From Cristatella mucedo (Eukaryota; Bryozoa; Phylactolaemata; Cristatellidae), in the NCBI GenBank assembly GCA_009760855.2, contig WPIO01000008.1:10375001-10435000 (forward strand): a stretch of DNA of 60,000 nt, read 5' to 3'. The translations under genes and the position numbers were made by a program. This document shows positions 10,606 to 21,780 of the stretch, in pieces; the stretch's first letter is position 1, and each line of letters begins with the position of its first letter. The notes under the pieces are model-generated. The model had not been told where the DNA came from, did no database searches, and saw only the letters and a list, made by a program, of their open reading frames with translations.

Positions 10606-12504
10606 GAAGCGGCGTTGAGCTTTGGTATTGGTTCAGGCGCAGCGCGACTTCGCCTAAGGTCAATGTCGCAGGCACTCGCTCGCGTTCGATACAGCGAGCC
10701 GCTTTCTCAACGCGAATGCTACTCAGATGTTCGCTCGAACATGACGATCGTGATTCATAGCGTACGGCAGCAGTCAGGGTTGGTCTTTCTTATTGCAGGA
10801 GTCACTTCGTAAAATCTACTGTCCGCTTGCACTCGTTTAGTTGGCGGCAGTTTAAATAAGTATCGATAGCTAAAGAGGCAACATTTAGCAGCACGAAGCG
10901 ACAACAATAAAATTTCAGAAATTTAAAAATAACCCCGTATGCAAACAGATTTGGTGTTAGGCGGTCCGATGAGAACACGGAGGGCGGGGGCGGGGCGGGG
11001 CGGCGGCCATCTTTTTTCTACCGCAGTCAGCGTTCCTTCTGCCGGTGTGCGAAGATACTTGCAAAGAAACATACGCTGGCGCGTTCTCCCATCAATTTTT
11101 CGAGTGAAAGCTAGTCGTGGCTATAAACAGTGAGTTTAAGCAGGACACCGAAGCTCACCGACCGACGAGCGAGCGGTTCGGCGGTGCTGGCGAGCCGGCG
11201 GCTCGAAGGCTCAGAACGTTCGAGAGCGCGCGGCGAGAGAGCACGACTGTGACGGCCATGAGAATGAACGTTAACATAGGGTGACCGACGAAAGGTGAAG
11301 AGGCTGTTTATATCGAGGCGCTCCGGACGTTGGCGAGACGAACTGCGAGGAGGTGAAAAAGGCTCTGCTGCAGCTCGCTACCTCCGCTCGCTCACCCGAC
11401 CGCTGCAATGCAAGTTGTTAACGTATCCTTCCACCGCATCGCATGCGAATCGGTCGACGTTCGCTCCGCGCACTTCCCCGCACGGCTCGCGCGCAACTGG
11501 TGGCCGACGGCTGGCTTCAATTTGCATTCGCTGCGGACCGTCGCTCTAGGTCGGCACAGCCGCGAAGTGCGAGAGAGCCGGATGCAACGCCAGTGCTCGA
11601 CGTCACGCCTAATGCACGTGTCTTTAATAAGACTGCGGATCTTAATTGGCACCTGTCTGCGCTTAATTTGTTTCGTGCACGACTGGGAAGCAGCAGCGCC
11701 TGTTCTGCGGAAATGCTCGTTGGGGATGCTGCGCAGAGACCGTCGTCAAGACCGCGAGCGAAACTGAGCGAACCGCGGTCGGGAAGCGGGTGACCTTGAG
11801 CGGCTGCCGAAGGTCAGCCTGACCCGCTTGAAATGAACGCCGCTACGTTGCCACCCGGTAGTCGGAATACTTGTGAGACGTGTAAGCAGATTGGATGGAA
11901 TGCGGACCAATGAAAACAGAGCATATAGCATGTCGAGGGACATCTTGCTTAGCAAACGAGCCTCGGCTTTCCCCCTACAAGTTGGTGGAGAAAATTTATA
12001 ATTGATTGCCTTACTTTTTATTCTGTCAGTACCGCGTGCATCGTATATAGCTTTGCATCCTATGCAAAGATCAGTTCACCGATGCATGCGCTTGCTTTAA
12101 ATAGGCTTTTCCGTTTACTTGTAAGTTCATAGTTGACTGGACTGCTGGCCTGAATTATCTGAAGTAGCAAATAATGAGCCTAAATCAAATGCTCAAATCA
12201 CAATCCGAATTATTAAACTAATAGGCATTATTCAGAAACTTTCTTGGAGTGAATCGCGTGGACCATCCCTCGGTTCGCTGTCATGCGTGACTTGCGAATG
12301 TAAGTTAATGAACTAATCCGTCCTATTCAGAAGTATTCACGAGCAAAATTTAAACCGTCAATTATCGTGACCACAAACTTGTCAGGCTGTCGAATGTTGT
12401 GCTTGTGCGGCCGACGAGGAGCTATAGAGCGAGGTTTTTTCCGCCATCTCTTACGCGAGTGCATATTTATTTTGCACTCTTAAAGACATTGCTGCTTTCG
12501 GTGA
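10606..12504. other. Unassigned region with a GC-rich core
   Basis: 10980-11003 has four G-runs (AGGGCGGGGGCGGGGCGGGG), both a GC-box cluster and a G-quadruplex motif. 11150-11800 is CpG-rich with overlapping frames up to 119 codons but no domain. The rest is AT-rich and featureless. A promoter for an unseen gene is possible. Confidence 0.35.
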
Positions 12505-12660
12505 GCACACGGCAGCCAATAGACTTCATCTCACGCAACAAAGAGAAAGTGAGCAGCTTAGCTGGGTCATGTAGGGCGATCTAAGAAGTGAGAGAAGCAT
12601 GGAAGTGGCAGCTCAAGGCGGCTGGGAAGAATGTGACAGGGTTAGCAACAGGAGAGAAAA
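12505..12660 (-). mobile_element. Repeat family C copy, partial
   Basis: GACTTCATCTCACGCAACAA, AGAGAAAGTGAGCAGC and AGCTGGGTCATG match the 5' half of the family. Confidence 0.55.
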
Positions 12661-12967
12661 TTTCCCGTATTTGCGACGTTAAACACTGAATGATCCCGTA
12701 CTTTAAGTCTAACCACTAAATCGACAGTAGAAAATTGTATTTTTGTGAGAGCAGCCAACTATTTAAATTTGTCCACAAATTTATGCAAAATTAGTGTCAC
12801 TGAGATAAAATTAGTCATTTCTTATCAATTTTTGTGTGCTCAGCACAAATATGAAAGCCAAATTGAAAAAACTAAATCTATTCTTTTAATCTGCAATGAA
12901 TTAACGTTTGCATCACGAAATGCATACCAATAATAATAGGCCTACGGTTAATACCTGTAAAAATGAA
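12661..12967. other. AT-rich, nothing recognised
   Basis: A 62-codon AT-rich frame is the only opening and looks random. Confidence 0.4.
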
Positions 12968-14780
12968 GTCATAGGCTACTGCTTCGATTTCTTCGCCTGT
13001 CTTTTGCGCAGCTGTTAGGGAGCATCTCGTGGGAGTGTCCAGCAGTAGTCAGCCGGCGTTGTACTGGACCATTTTCACCGGTATCTTTGCTTCATTTTCC
13101 GATATCTTTGTGCAAACGTTCGCTATGTTCATCACTAACCATACCACAGTTGTTAGGGAATAAATCTAAATGGGAATGAAATAAGTTATCCTTTTGAAAT
13201 ATATTGCAGATACGTTTCTAATGCTGCATCACCACCTCTTCTGCTAGTTCCTTGTATTTTTCCGCCCTAACACTCCCGAGAAAGTTGGTAGACACTAGGC
13301 TAAAAGCACTCCGTGCTTTTTTCGTATTCCCACACAGCAAGTTGCGGAACCGGTCATTTGTGAAGAGCTCATGAACCTGAGGACCTACAAAAGCAAAATC
13401 TTTTCTTCGCTGAGTCGAGGAAATTTTCCATGCAGATATCTGAAATCTGGAGAACTCCGGTCCGTGGCTTTCACGAAGCTCTTCATCAAACTTAGTCTGA
13501 TGTCAAGGGGTGGCAGCACGATTTTTTTGAGTCTCGGCCCGAGCTGGGCGCTGGACATTCTTCTTTCCAATTGCTACACTAATATTGTCTGAGTCCATTC
13601 CTTCCGCAAGCAGTGCAATTCACTTGCTCGGCTATCCCACTCGCATAAGAAACACGTGTATTATAAGCATCCCTCCCACAGTCTCATCAAAAGGGCAGCC
13701 ATCTTCAAATCATCATAGAGGCGCCAGCTGTACGTGTCATACTCGATGGAATTCAGTAGCTGCTTTAAGTTATCGTACGTCTCTTTCATGTGGACAACGT
13801 TCGCTACCAGATAGATGGAGATGTTTTTTGTTGTGCAAAAACACAGTCTTAGACTCAGTTTTGAAGAGTTTACAAATAGTCTCCATTCTTGTGGTCATGA
13901 GTGATTTGAAAGGCATTAATGAGGCCCTCAATATCAGAACAGAATATCAGATTACTTGCCTTACAGAAAAAAGGCTCCAAGTGCTGGCGGCGCTTACGAT
14001 TTAAATTAATTGTGACATCTTCTTCGAGAAGATTCCATTGTTGGATCTTGGTCCTAGCAAATCTGCCTTGTCCTTGGACAAGTCCAGATCACGAACCCAG
14101 TCATTTAGTTCTTTCTATGTTGTTCTGTGTGAGGTTGGTGATGCGTCACGGTGGAAATAAGGATCACTGCATGCTGACGTACCAGGAGAGGAGCAGGTCA
14201 GCTTACCTTGACCTCATCAGATGAATCAAGAGAATATTCTGCTGGAGGTTCTGTAATAGGAAGTCCCTCACAATGTGGAACCGGTCTCAGTGCAGACGGA
14301 ATGCTTGGGCAGACTATTCTCGACTTCTTCTGCTTCATTATTCTCGATTGAAAGAGGAGGAAACAAGCTTTGAGTAACAGTCATTTATGTGGTTGCTCGG
14401 CTCTCTCCACACCATAAGGATAGTAAACGGCATTGATGATCTTTTGCCATTCAACCACTCTGAATGCTGTGTTGTACATGTAGCACAGCATATATTCGGA
14501 GCCCAAGACCTTGGTCACAAACCTTGTATCCGAAGTAAAGCTGATACGCCTTCTTCACTTGAGAAGTGATACATTTCCTCTGGTTGGAAAATGTCACTTC
14601 CCCACAAATATAGCAAAAATCGTCTACGGTATTAACGCACTGTTGAGGCATTACTGTTCTGTATTGTACCTCAAAGAATAAAATAACAAGTTTCATGTAA
14701 CAGCGGCTGAAAATTTCTCGCACAAAGTCTGGAATATTTTTAATGTTCAACTTCTCCGACCGGGCTTTATGACTTCACTT
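12968..14780 (-). pseudogene. Broken copy of an unnamed multicopy animal protein family
   Basis: Read on the minus strand from 14.75 to 12.97 kb, conserved blocks appear in the expected order but in different frames. They are: a Cys-rich start (FCYICGEVTFSNQRK, VKKAYQLYFGYKVCDQG); WLNGKRSSMPF with MVWREPSNHINDCYS; CFLCEWDSRASELH; KIVLPPLDIRLSLMKSFVKA; and LFHSHLDLFPNNCGMVSDEH with WSSTTPADYCWTLPRDAP. I recognise this as a large family of uncharacterised proteins present in many copies in cnidarian, arthropod and other animal genomes, probably spread by mobile elements; its function is unknown to me. At least four frameshifts and several stops break it, so no protein is made. Terminal repeats were not found. 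Confidence 0.7.
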
Positions 14781-15133
14781 TACTGCAGCAGCAACCTGGC
14801 ATTAGTATTGCATTGCATCAGAAAATTATGAAATCAACTCTGAATGATTTGTGCATGACATTATTACAGTATTACGCTATGCGATGCAATATTACATCAG
14901 CCCAGGCTTTTTAAAGATGTTATTTCAGTCCTACTGGGTAAATGTACAGAGTGAAACATAAAAAATGAACTACATAAAATATCTTCAAAACGAGAGCCAA
15001 TAAAAAATGTTATGGCTATATTCTTGTTCAACAAGCATTCATACTAAATATAAGGGCCTTTAATTCAGTAACGATTTCAACGCTGACCGATTTATAAGGT
15101 TGAAATCGGCTGATACTTAACAGCGTCGTTTAC

Positions 15134-15266
15134 AAATTCATGGCTGTGGTAAAGTGTTAGCTGCCATCACTCCGTTTGACTCGAGAAATTAAGGAATGCC
15201 TTCTGCACGACTCGACCCCGCAATCAGGATCGTGAATCGAGAGTACTTTACCCCGGGGCTGAGAAT
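15134..15266 (-). mobile_element. SINE family B copy, diverged
   Basis: The head TCAGCCCCGGGGTAAAGTAC and box B GGGGTCGAGTCG are visible on the minus strand; the body is mutated. Confidence 0.5.
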
Positions 15267-15548
15267 CAAGCGCTATTATAGCTTAATACGAACGATTTAG
15301 TTTGCTAGACTGTGAATTGTAAAGTTGATGTAGTGAAGCTAGAATATTAGCCGCAGCATATCATGTGCATCGGAATGCGTTCGTTTCGATTTTCTTTCAA
15401 AGTTTCTGAGGTGGTCTAATTGATTAAGGCTATTCGTTTGCAAGATGCAATCCAACGTATTGTCTCCACAAAAAGCACAAGAGACTCTGTGGGTGCTGCG
15501 TAGACGAGCTTTCCATAGCGCCCTCAAAGCCTAGCTCCGCCACGATTC

Positions 15549-15674
15549 GGCCCTGGCGTTAAAATGCTCACCTTTGACGACCGAGTAGTTCGTGGGCATG
15601 AGCCATGCCGCAAATGTGAAGCATCCGGATAGAGATTCAGTTCTATTAGGGTGCCGTACAAGTGAGTTATATTT
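15549..15674 (+). mobile_element. SINE family A copy directly before a LINE
   Basis: TTAAAATGCTCACC head, GTGGGCATGAGCC at the box B position (degenerate), and the tail GGTGCCGTACAAGTGAGTTA. Confidence 0.6.
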
Positions 15675-15689
15675 GTTCACGTGGCTGTC

Positions 15690-16258
15690 GTGCATGTTTT
15701 TAGCTAGGTATAAGGGAGTCCAGGCTATACGCATCGACTTCAAGGTTTTGTCACTCACTTGTAGGCAGATCCCTTCATTCTGTGGCTTCAGCCTACCCAT
15801 CAGATCTACTCCCCAACCAGGCAACCTAAGCATCGTATCACCCTCTTTTCGGAAGCTAACTCCTTACCCTCACCTAGTGCAAACATCAAATCCTTTGAAG
15901 ACCGTGCCTTTAGTTTGTATGCTTCCAAAGCCTGGAACTCACTCCCGACTTTGGTCACATCTCCTGACTTGACCACATTTAAAAAGAACCTGAAAACGCA
16001 TCTATTTATCACAGCATTTAGTGGGTCCTTATGATACTTCCTTTATGTGCTTATGCGTGCTGACAATGTGCATGTTGCTACTAACCTTACGTGCATGCTG
16101 ACCCTGTACATGGCATCCATAGCCATTTTATTCTTGTCGTTTATTGGGCGTGCTACCACTAACTACTCAATCGTGCTTTCCTTTGCAGCAAATGTAAAGC
16201 ACCTAGAAATACATTGAGTTCTCTGAGGACGCCATATCCAATGTATTATTATACCGAG
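15690..16258 (+). mobile_element. LINE 3' part with complete tail
   Basis: Encodes the VLSLTCRQIPSFCGFSLPI region, EDRAFSLYASKAWNSLP-like sequence and KKNLKTHLFITAFSGS. It then has the 3' segment GTAAAGCACCTAGAAATACA and ends (ATT) at about 16255. Frameshifted and inactive. Confidence 0.75.
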
Positions 16259-16289
16259 CCTTTTGGGTCTGCCTCAGAATTTTGGTCTG

Positions 16290-16745
16290 TATCCGTTGAT
16301 CAACTGGGACAAGTACTATTTTAATCCACACCAGTGACTCAGAAACACCGATCGTTGTTCTTAATCGTTCTGTGTTTGTATTCTGTATTTGTATTTTGTA
16401 CTTAATCGCATTGTACCAGGATCACTGGTGTTGAACGCAGCTGATAGATCAAATAGGGCCAGGGTAATAGCATTGCCATCATCTTTGCTGCTTCGAATTT
16501 AGTTGGTCACACGGAGAACAGCTTGAATGGAGGGTGTCGCAGGAATCCCGACGGAAGTTTTCTGAATTTATTCCTTTCAATCTGCTCTGCAAGCTGCTTA
16601 GCGTTAATCTTCTCAAGAATCTTTGACGAAAAAGAAAGAAGGGAATATTGGCGATAGTTTTGCCTCTGAGTCTAATCCGGATTTCATAATTGCTGGTCGA
16701 TTGATGACCGACTTTACAGACTGTCAAACAATCCCGTTATCAAGA
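16290..16745 (-). mobile_element. Reverse-transcriptase fragment of a second LINE family
   Basis: The minus strand gives SNYE/RPI-like sequence, ILEKINAKQLAEQIERN, and then DDGNAITLALFDLSAAFNT, a typical polymerase motif A. The wording differs clearly from the main LINE family, so this is another lineage. Frameshifts occur; the rest of the element was not found. Confidence 0.6.
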
Positions 16746-16785
16746 GAAGCATTAAAAAGATAAGATGAATAAATAAATAAATCCT

Positions 16786-16932
16786 AGCTGATTAAACGGC
16801 CTCTTTTGTATAGCGACAGAAGAGCCTTTATGGCTATCACCACCGCTTGCAGTGGCCATACAGAATCGCCCACCGCAGGAATCGAACCGAGGTCGTGAAA
16901 GCAACCGCCTTACCTAGTGTGCCATCACGGAT
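16786..16932 (-). mobile_element. SINE family B copy
   Basis: Matches the 19.9 kb copy through the head (TGGCACACTAGGTAAGGCGG), box B (GGTTCGATTCC) and body (GCCACTGCAAGCGGTGGTGA). Confidence 0.8.
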
Positions 16933-17063
16933 ATGGCTGGATTGAGTTTTTTCGGCCTGTGGAGACCACAGAGGGAACGCTATTGGGTCTGAAAGATTCG
17001 CTGTCTCTTCGCAGCACCTTGACTCGATTGAGGCAGCGTTGCTACTAAATTCAACAGTACAGG

Positions 17064-17206
17064 ATCGCGAGGAGTATAAGAAGTAGGACGTGGATTATAT
17101 AGGAAGTTAGACGTAGGGCATACAGGAAGTAGGACGTAGATTATACAGGAAGTAGGACGTAGGGTATACAGGAAGTAGGACGTAGGGCATACAGGAAGTA
17201 GGATCG
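17064..17206 (+). repeat. 24-bp minisatellite (GGAAGTAGGACGTAG...)
   Basis: About six units of AGGAAGTAGGACGTAG plus ATTATAC or GGCATAC, the two variant endings partly alternating. Confidence 0.9.
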
Positions 17207-17972
17207 CCGAGGTCGATGCACGTCCCGTTTACATGATACCTGGACTCCAAAGAGAATCTTTGTCTCAGATTTCGGCACTGGCCAAGAAAACTACGCAGTC
17301 CTTACAAATATATGTATAGAACTGCATTAATCTTAATGAGACTGAAGTTTCGAATTCTACTACTTTGAAAGTATTAATGTTGCGATTTTTTGAAAGCTCT
17401 TTCGTTGAAAGTCTTACAAAAATTTAAAACACTGTTCTTTCTTCATTGAGCGCAGGGTCAACGGGGAAAACTTCTTTTATTTTAAATAAATAAAACGACT
17501 AAATTAATCCGATTAAATCTTCTTCTGTTTTCAGACAGAGGCTCGTTCTCCTATAATTAGGTTTATTCAATGTAGCATTGTGATAAATTAATCTTTAATG
17601 CAGAAAATGACTATAAAAATTTCCTGGGAGACAGAAAAGGTACCATCAGGTATTGAAAAAGAATGCTTGATTACTTAAAATAAAGCGCACCAACATACCA
17701 GATACGAAGCGTGCAAGTATTCTAAGGGCTCAATCTGCACAGGGAGTAGACAAATCAACTTCCGAAGCTTATGCTTCAACATAGCGTGCAAGTATCACAC
17801 CCATCACATCAAGTAGCTAGCATAGGCCTTAAAGTGATAGCATGCTCTTTTGGCCTGTAACTCAAATCCACATACTTTGATAACGAGTACGATCAGACGA
17901 ACTACCACAGCAGCTTCTAGCAAAGAATAATCTCCGAAGTTAAAGCAACACGAAGCGCAATTTTAAGGGAAA
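17207..17972. other. AT-rich, nothing recognised
   Basis: No frames or repeats with recognisable similarity; the possible poly(A) signal of the Q-rich exon lies at the right end. Confidence 0.35.
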
Positions 17973-17984
17973 TTTATTACCTAG

Positions 17985-18150
17985 TCACATTTCACGTTGC
18001 AATTTTCTCAATGTTTGAACACTCCATTGATTTATATAAGAATGGTACTGCAGATGCTGAGGAGCTTGCAACTGTCGTTGCTGAGGCGATTGCCGCTGCT
18101 GAGATGGCATCTGACCCTGTTGCTGCTGCTGATGATGTATCGGTGATTTC
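17985..18150 (-). CDS. Candidate Q-rich terminal exon
   Basis: On the minus strand a possible acceptor (GAGTATTCAG at about 18151) opens a frame encoding SPIHHQQQQQGQMPSQQ, two further Gln-rich segments, and SYINQWSVQTLRKLQREM, then TGA. An AATAAA at 17978-17973 follows the stop by about seven bases. Codons are mixed CAG/CAA rather than a pure microsatellite, which suggests selected protein sequence. No upstream partner exon was recognised, so this may be chance or a remnant. Confidence 0.3.
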
Positions 18151-18199
18151 CTGAATACTCCAATTGAGTCAACGGCAAGAGAATTATTTTGCAACTAAC

Positions 18200-19159
18200 A
18201 AGTACCAACACAAAAATCATGGAAACCGTTCATTTAAAACGTCAGACGTCCGAGATTGTTTAATAAAAACTTCTTCCGAATACTCCTAAAAACAAATGAT
18301 AGAATAAAGACTATGCACAACTCAGTGCTTGATTTCATCTGCGAGAGTCATGCTACATATGCAAATTAGTAAATTATCACTATTGCTGGCTATTTTGACA
18401 TGACTCTTCAGGGCAGTACCATCCTAGTAGTACTATAAATACCACAAAGGGTATGACGTAAGCGTGAAGTCGGTGACTTTTGTTTACCGGATGCATTTAC
18501 TCACTGATATTCAAAATTATTTATGCTGCAGTAGAAAATTACCAATGTATACCTTCTTTAAAAAAATTTATAATGCATACGATGCATCAAGAAACCTCAC
18601 ATCCAGTGATTTACAGAACAAAAAACCCTTAATGAAGAACCTGGTCCTGGATCAATATATCGTATTGGTGGGGTGGGATGGCTGCTCAAAATCACTGTAT
18701 GAAGAAGGCACGTATTAATTTCCGAGCCAATTTCCGTACGCCTTCGGAGTTAATTTCACATTTTACGCAACTATTAGTTTTAATAACTCTATTGGGATAG
18801 TAACTAAATAATAGCGATTAAATAATTGGCGATGACCTCTACAATTTCCAGTCTTTTCAGCTCCTGCTAAACAATCTTTTGAATATCTGGCTCCATGTGC
18901 CGCTGATGATAAGTTGCAGATTGCGGTAGTAATTTGTAGTCCAGCAGGTAGTAGCTCCATCTTCATCTCTGACTTTTCTGGCTCAGTTCTTAGCACAAGG
19001 CATCGTCCTGTGCTCATTCGAGATGATTTCAACATCCGGTTTTGATTTAAAAAGGGCGATCCGCTTCGCTCGAACATACTTCACCATCCGAGTCTTTCTG
19101 CATCCACGTGTTCATTATGAAGGTCCTACACATGCAAAAGGGGCAGCTCTAGATCAAAT
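18200..19159. other. Unassigned DNA
   Basis: An 84-codon frame (18464-18718, +) and a 104-codon frame (18763-19077, -) are present; neither has recognisable domains. The second begins MFERSGSPFLNQNRM and could be a repeat-derived remnant. Confidence 0.35.
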
Positions 19160-19350
19160 ATCAGCTCGTGACTGTATCGATTTCCAGATCGTCTGATAGG
19201 CCGCCCGCAAGGTCGCTTCACTTGCTTGCAGCACCAGCCAACCGTTCTGACTTCCTTGCTCCTCCGGTCACGTGTGTCCTCGAACTACCAGCTCCTCAGC
19301 TCCCAGTCTTCTCGCCGTCCTGGACCTAAACCGAAATCTTCTTCACTAGG
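19160..19350 (+). mobile_element. Probable LINE fragment (C-terminal region)
   Basis: CACTTGCTTGCAGCACCAGC and CTCGCCGTCCTGGACCTAAA resemble the 9170-9290 part of the LINE at 8.7-9.5 kb. Divergence is high. Confidence 0.35.
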
Positions 19351-19868
19351 CCTTCAGTCCGTATTTACCCAATTTGAATCCAACAGCGTTGGGCACTCTT
19401 CGGTGTCTGTGCACTACTAAAGCCAATTATTTAGCTCAAAGAGATACTCCAAAGAATATTGCCCCTAAGGCACGTGTAGGTGCAATAGAGCAACTGGCTT
19501 GGGCAAAGTTGAACCCAGCTTAAATTCGAGGCATGACCTGCCAAGCCCCAAGAGGCCAAGGAAGTTTCTGCTCTCACTTGGCCTGAACATGTCTTGCCGT
19601 AAGGAAGCTTCTGCACACTATCAGCCCAAACTGGTTCGGTAATGGTGGTTGCACTTCTTACTTCTGAGGCACTCGTAATGCATCAAAACCAGGCTGCAGG
19701 TGAAGAACTAGTCGAAACTCTGTAGTGTAACCGATTAAGCGAAAGAGGTCTGATTCTGGCTCACAGTCACGTCGCTGCTATTCGTAAGGGCAGCCACAGT
19801 ACTGCCAAGAGCTCTCACGGCTTGAACGCTTCCGGCAGATGTCTCATGCTATACAACGATAAAAAAAA

Positions 19869-20038
19869 TACTAGCCGATTAAACAGCCTCTTGTGTAGCG
19901 ACAGAATAGCATTTACGGCTATCACCACCGTTTGCAGTGGCGATAAAGGATCGCCCACCGCAGGATTCAAACCCACGACCTCGGGATCGAGGTCGTGAAA
20001 AGCAACAGCCTTACCTAGTGTGCCATCACGGCTCACCA
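19869..20038 (-). mobile_element. SINE family B, best-preserved copy
   Basis: On the minus strand a tRNA-like head with box A (TGGCACACTAGG) and box B (GGTTTGAATCC) is followed by a body (GATCCTTTATCGCCACTGCA, GGTGATAGCCGT) and the end TACACAAGAGGCTGTTTAAT. The body does not resemble the LINE tail, so this family differs from family A. Confidence 0.82.
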
Positions 20039-20603
20039 TGCGAGAATCACTTGACTGGTAAAGCAGATAATGTGTAGTAATGATATGTCATACACGATCA
20101 ATCCATCGACTAGGCTGAAGGCATTGAAAATGGAATAAGCATCTGCCGACAGAAATCAGGTTCCCTTTTGTGTGACGTTATTTAAGTTCAATAGTAATGT
20201 GCTCCAACTAGGAGCCGGTCAGCGAGGGAAAAAATTATCTGACGACCAAAGATGGCTGAGTAGACCAATTTAGCTGTGACATCACTTTCGAGGAGCAGGA
20301 GCAAACATTCCTAATATCAAAACTCACAAAAGAATACGTCAGGTCCTTACGTTTACGATTAAGCATTCTGCGGAGCTCGTTGCTGACATCCTAAGCAGGT
20401 ATGCTGGGACGGCCTAACCAAACAGACAGTCGCAGGCTTGTGGCACAACTAAACTAAAACCCCACTATTATGCATAATGGCAAAATTTGACGTACATGGG
20501 AAAATAGTATGGAATCTTACCGATGCCAAAACCTGGCAGCGATTGTGAGAACAAAATTAAAATTCGTCAGCAGGTAAAGGAAACTCTGAGAACAAGAACA
20601 ATG

Positions 20604-20609
20604 TTTATT
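20604..20609 (-). terminator. Possible poly(A) signal of the TTC39C-like gene
   Basis: AATAAA on the minus strand, 984 bases after the TAG. I saw no nearer canonical hexamer in a quick reading of 20610-21590, so a 3' UTR of about 1 kb is the simplest reading; a variant signal closer to the stop is possible. Confidence 0.3.
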
Positions 20610-21592
20610 TGATGCAGATTATACATATCTGAGTTAGTATGCATACAGTATACATACATATTTGCATGTTTGTATACAGTTATGAGCTTGTACTTCAAAT
20701 TTTCCAAACATGTGTCTAGGCAAATCGCTCATTCATGTCTCAAAGAAGTATAGACTAGTACACTGGTTACAATACAGCTATTGAATGTATGCCTTATCAA
20801 GACCCCGTCAATGATCACAGTACTGAGTTGTTGCCAAACAGTCTAACATCTATCACAGCCGCCATGATGGAAATAAATACCGGGCACCAACGGTGGTCGT
20901 CAGGCACAATTGTGAGATCGTGTATGGCTGAGCCCTAGCTAGCCAACTCACTGCCTAGGCAGGGCGGGTGGCAGTCTGGTCCCCATGGAGATAGAGTGTG
21001 CAAGTCCAAGAGCAGCAGGCCGAAGAATCCGTGGCAAGAGTAACGTCAAAGAGTGGCAGCAGGCACACGTGTGTGCGTGTGCATAGGATGCGTAGCGACA
21101 TCGCATGCAGTTTGCATAACGACCAGCCAGGAGCTGCTGCGGCCCACTGGGCACTGGGCACATGATCATGATGGGCACTGGCCGCATGATCAAAAATGTC
21201 GTACGATACGACCAAACCAAAAAGTTCACTTTGGGGGAAGCAAGGTGAAGCAAACGTTGGATGGATCGGAGAGTTAAAATAAAGAGCAAAGTCAAACACC
21301 AAAAGGGTTACACTGCTTCGACTGCTAGCCCAGTGCACACAACAGAGTGGCGTGCACGAGCACGACTTTCTGCTCGTGTCACTCTGCGCGCTGCCGTCTC
21401 ATGGTGAGCTGTGACAAACAGGTTTAGAACAGCACCACATCGATGCCAAACAATCCTCGAGACCCTCTCTCCTTGCCTGAGACGAATGGCCAAATCGCAC
21501 GGAGGTTTTGGCACGCCTGGTTGTGCCCGATCAGCAACCCTTCTGGTAAAACTGATCTTTTCAAACCAGCACAAGAACGCTGCACATCAAAC

Positions 21593-21780
21593 CTATTCCC
21601 AAGTCTTGAGTGCGCTCCTGATACGGACACTCAGACGATTCTCGAAGTCATACTCCTTGAACCCGTCGCGGGCCTTGAGGAGCAGCTTTCGGCCTGAGGC
21701 ACGTGTTGCCTCTTCACGAATCTGTGTCATGCCAATTTCAAAGGTGGCGTGGGCTGCTATGTGCTGATCGCATTTCATTC
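21593..21780 (-). CDS. TTC39C: TTC39C-like exon 3 (terminal, ends TAG)
   Basis: The acceptor is TTTTTAG at 21786-21781, after which the exon begins GA-ATG-AAA. It encodes the last helical repeat and the family C-terminal signature KEYDFENRLSVRIRSAL, ending in TAG at 21595-21593. It is shorter at the C-terminus than vertebrate relatives. Confidence 0.82.

Larger units (their letters stand above)
19430..21592. other. Region downstream of the TTC39C-like gene, one SINE B
   Basis: Apart from SINE B at 19869-20038 and a possible poly(A) signal at 20604-20609, no gene is seen. The part next to exon 3 is probably the 3' UTR. 20640-20690 has AT-rich TACATA motifs. Confidence 0.4.

Noticed and set aside
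4516-17206. CRISPR arrays
   Set aside because: The tandem repeats at 4.5 and 17.1 kb have no unique spacers, and the window is eukaryotic.
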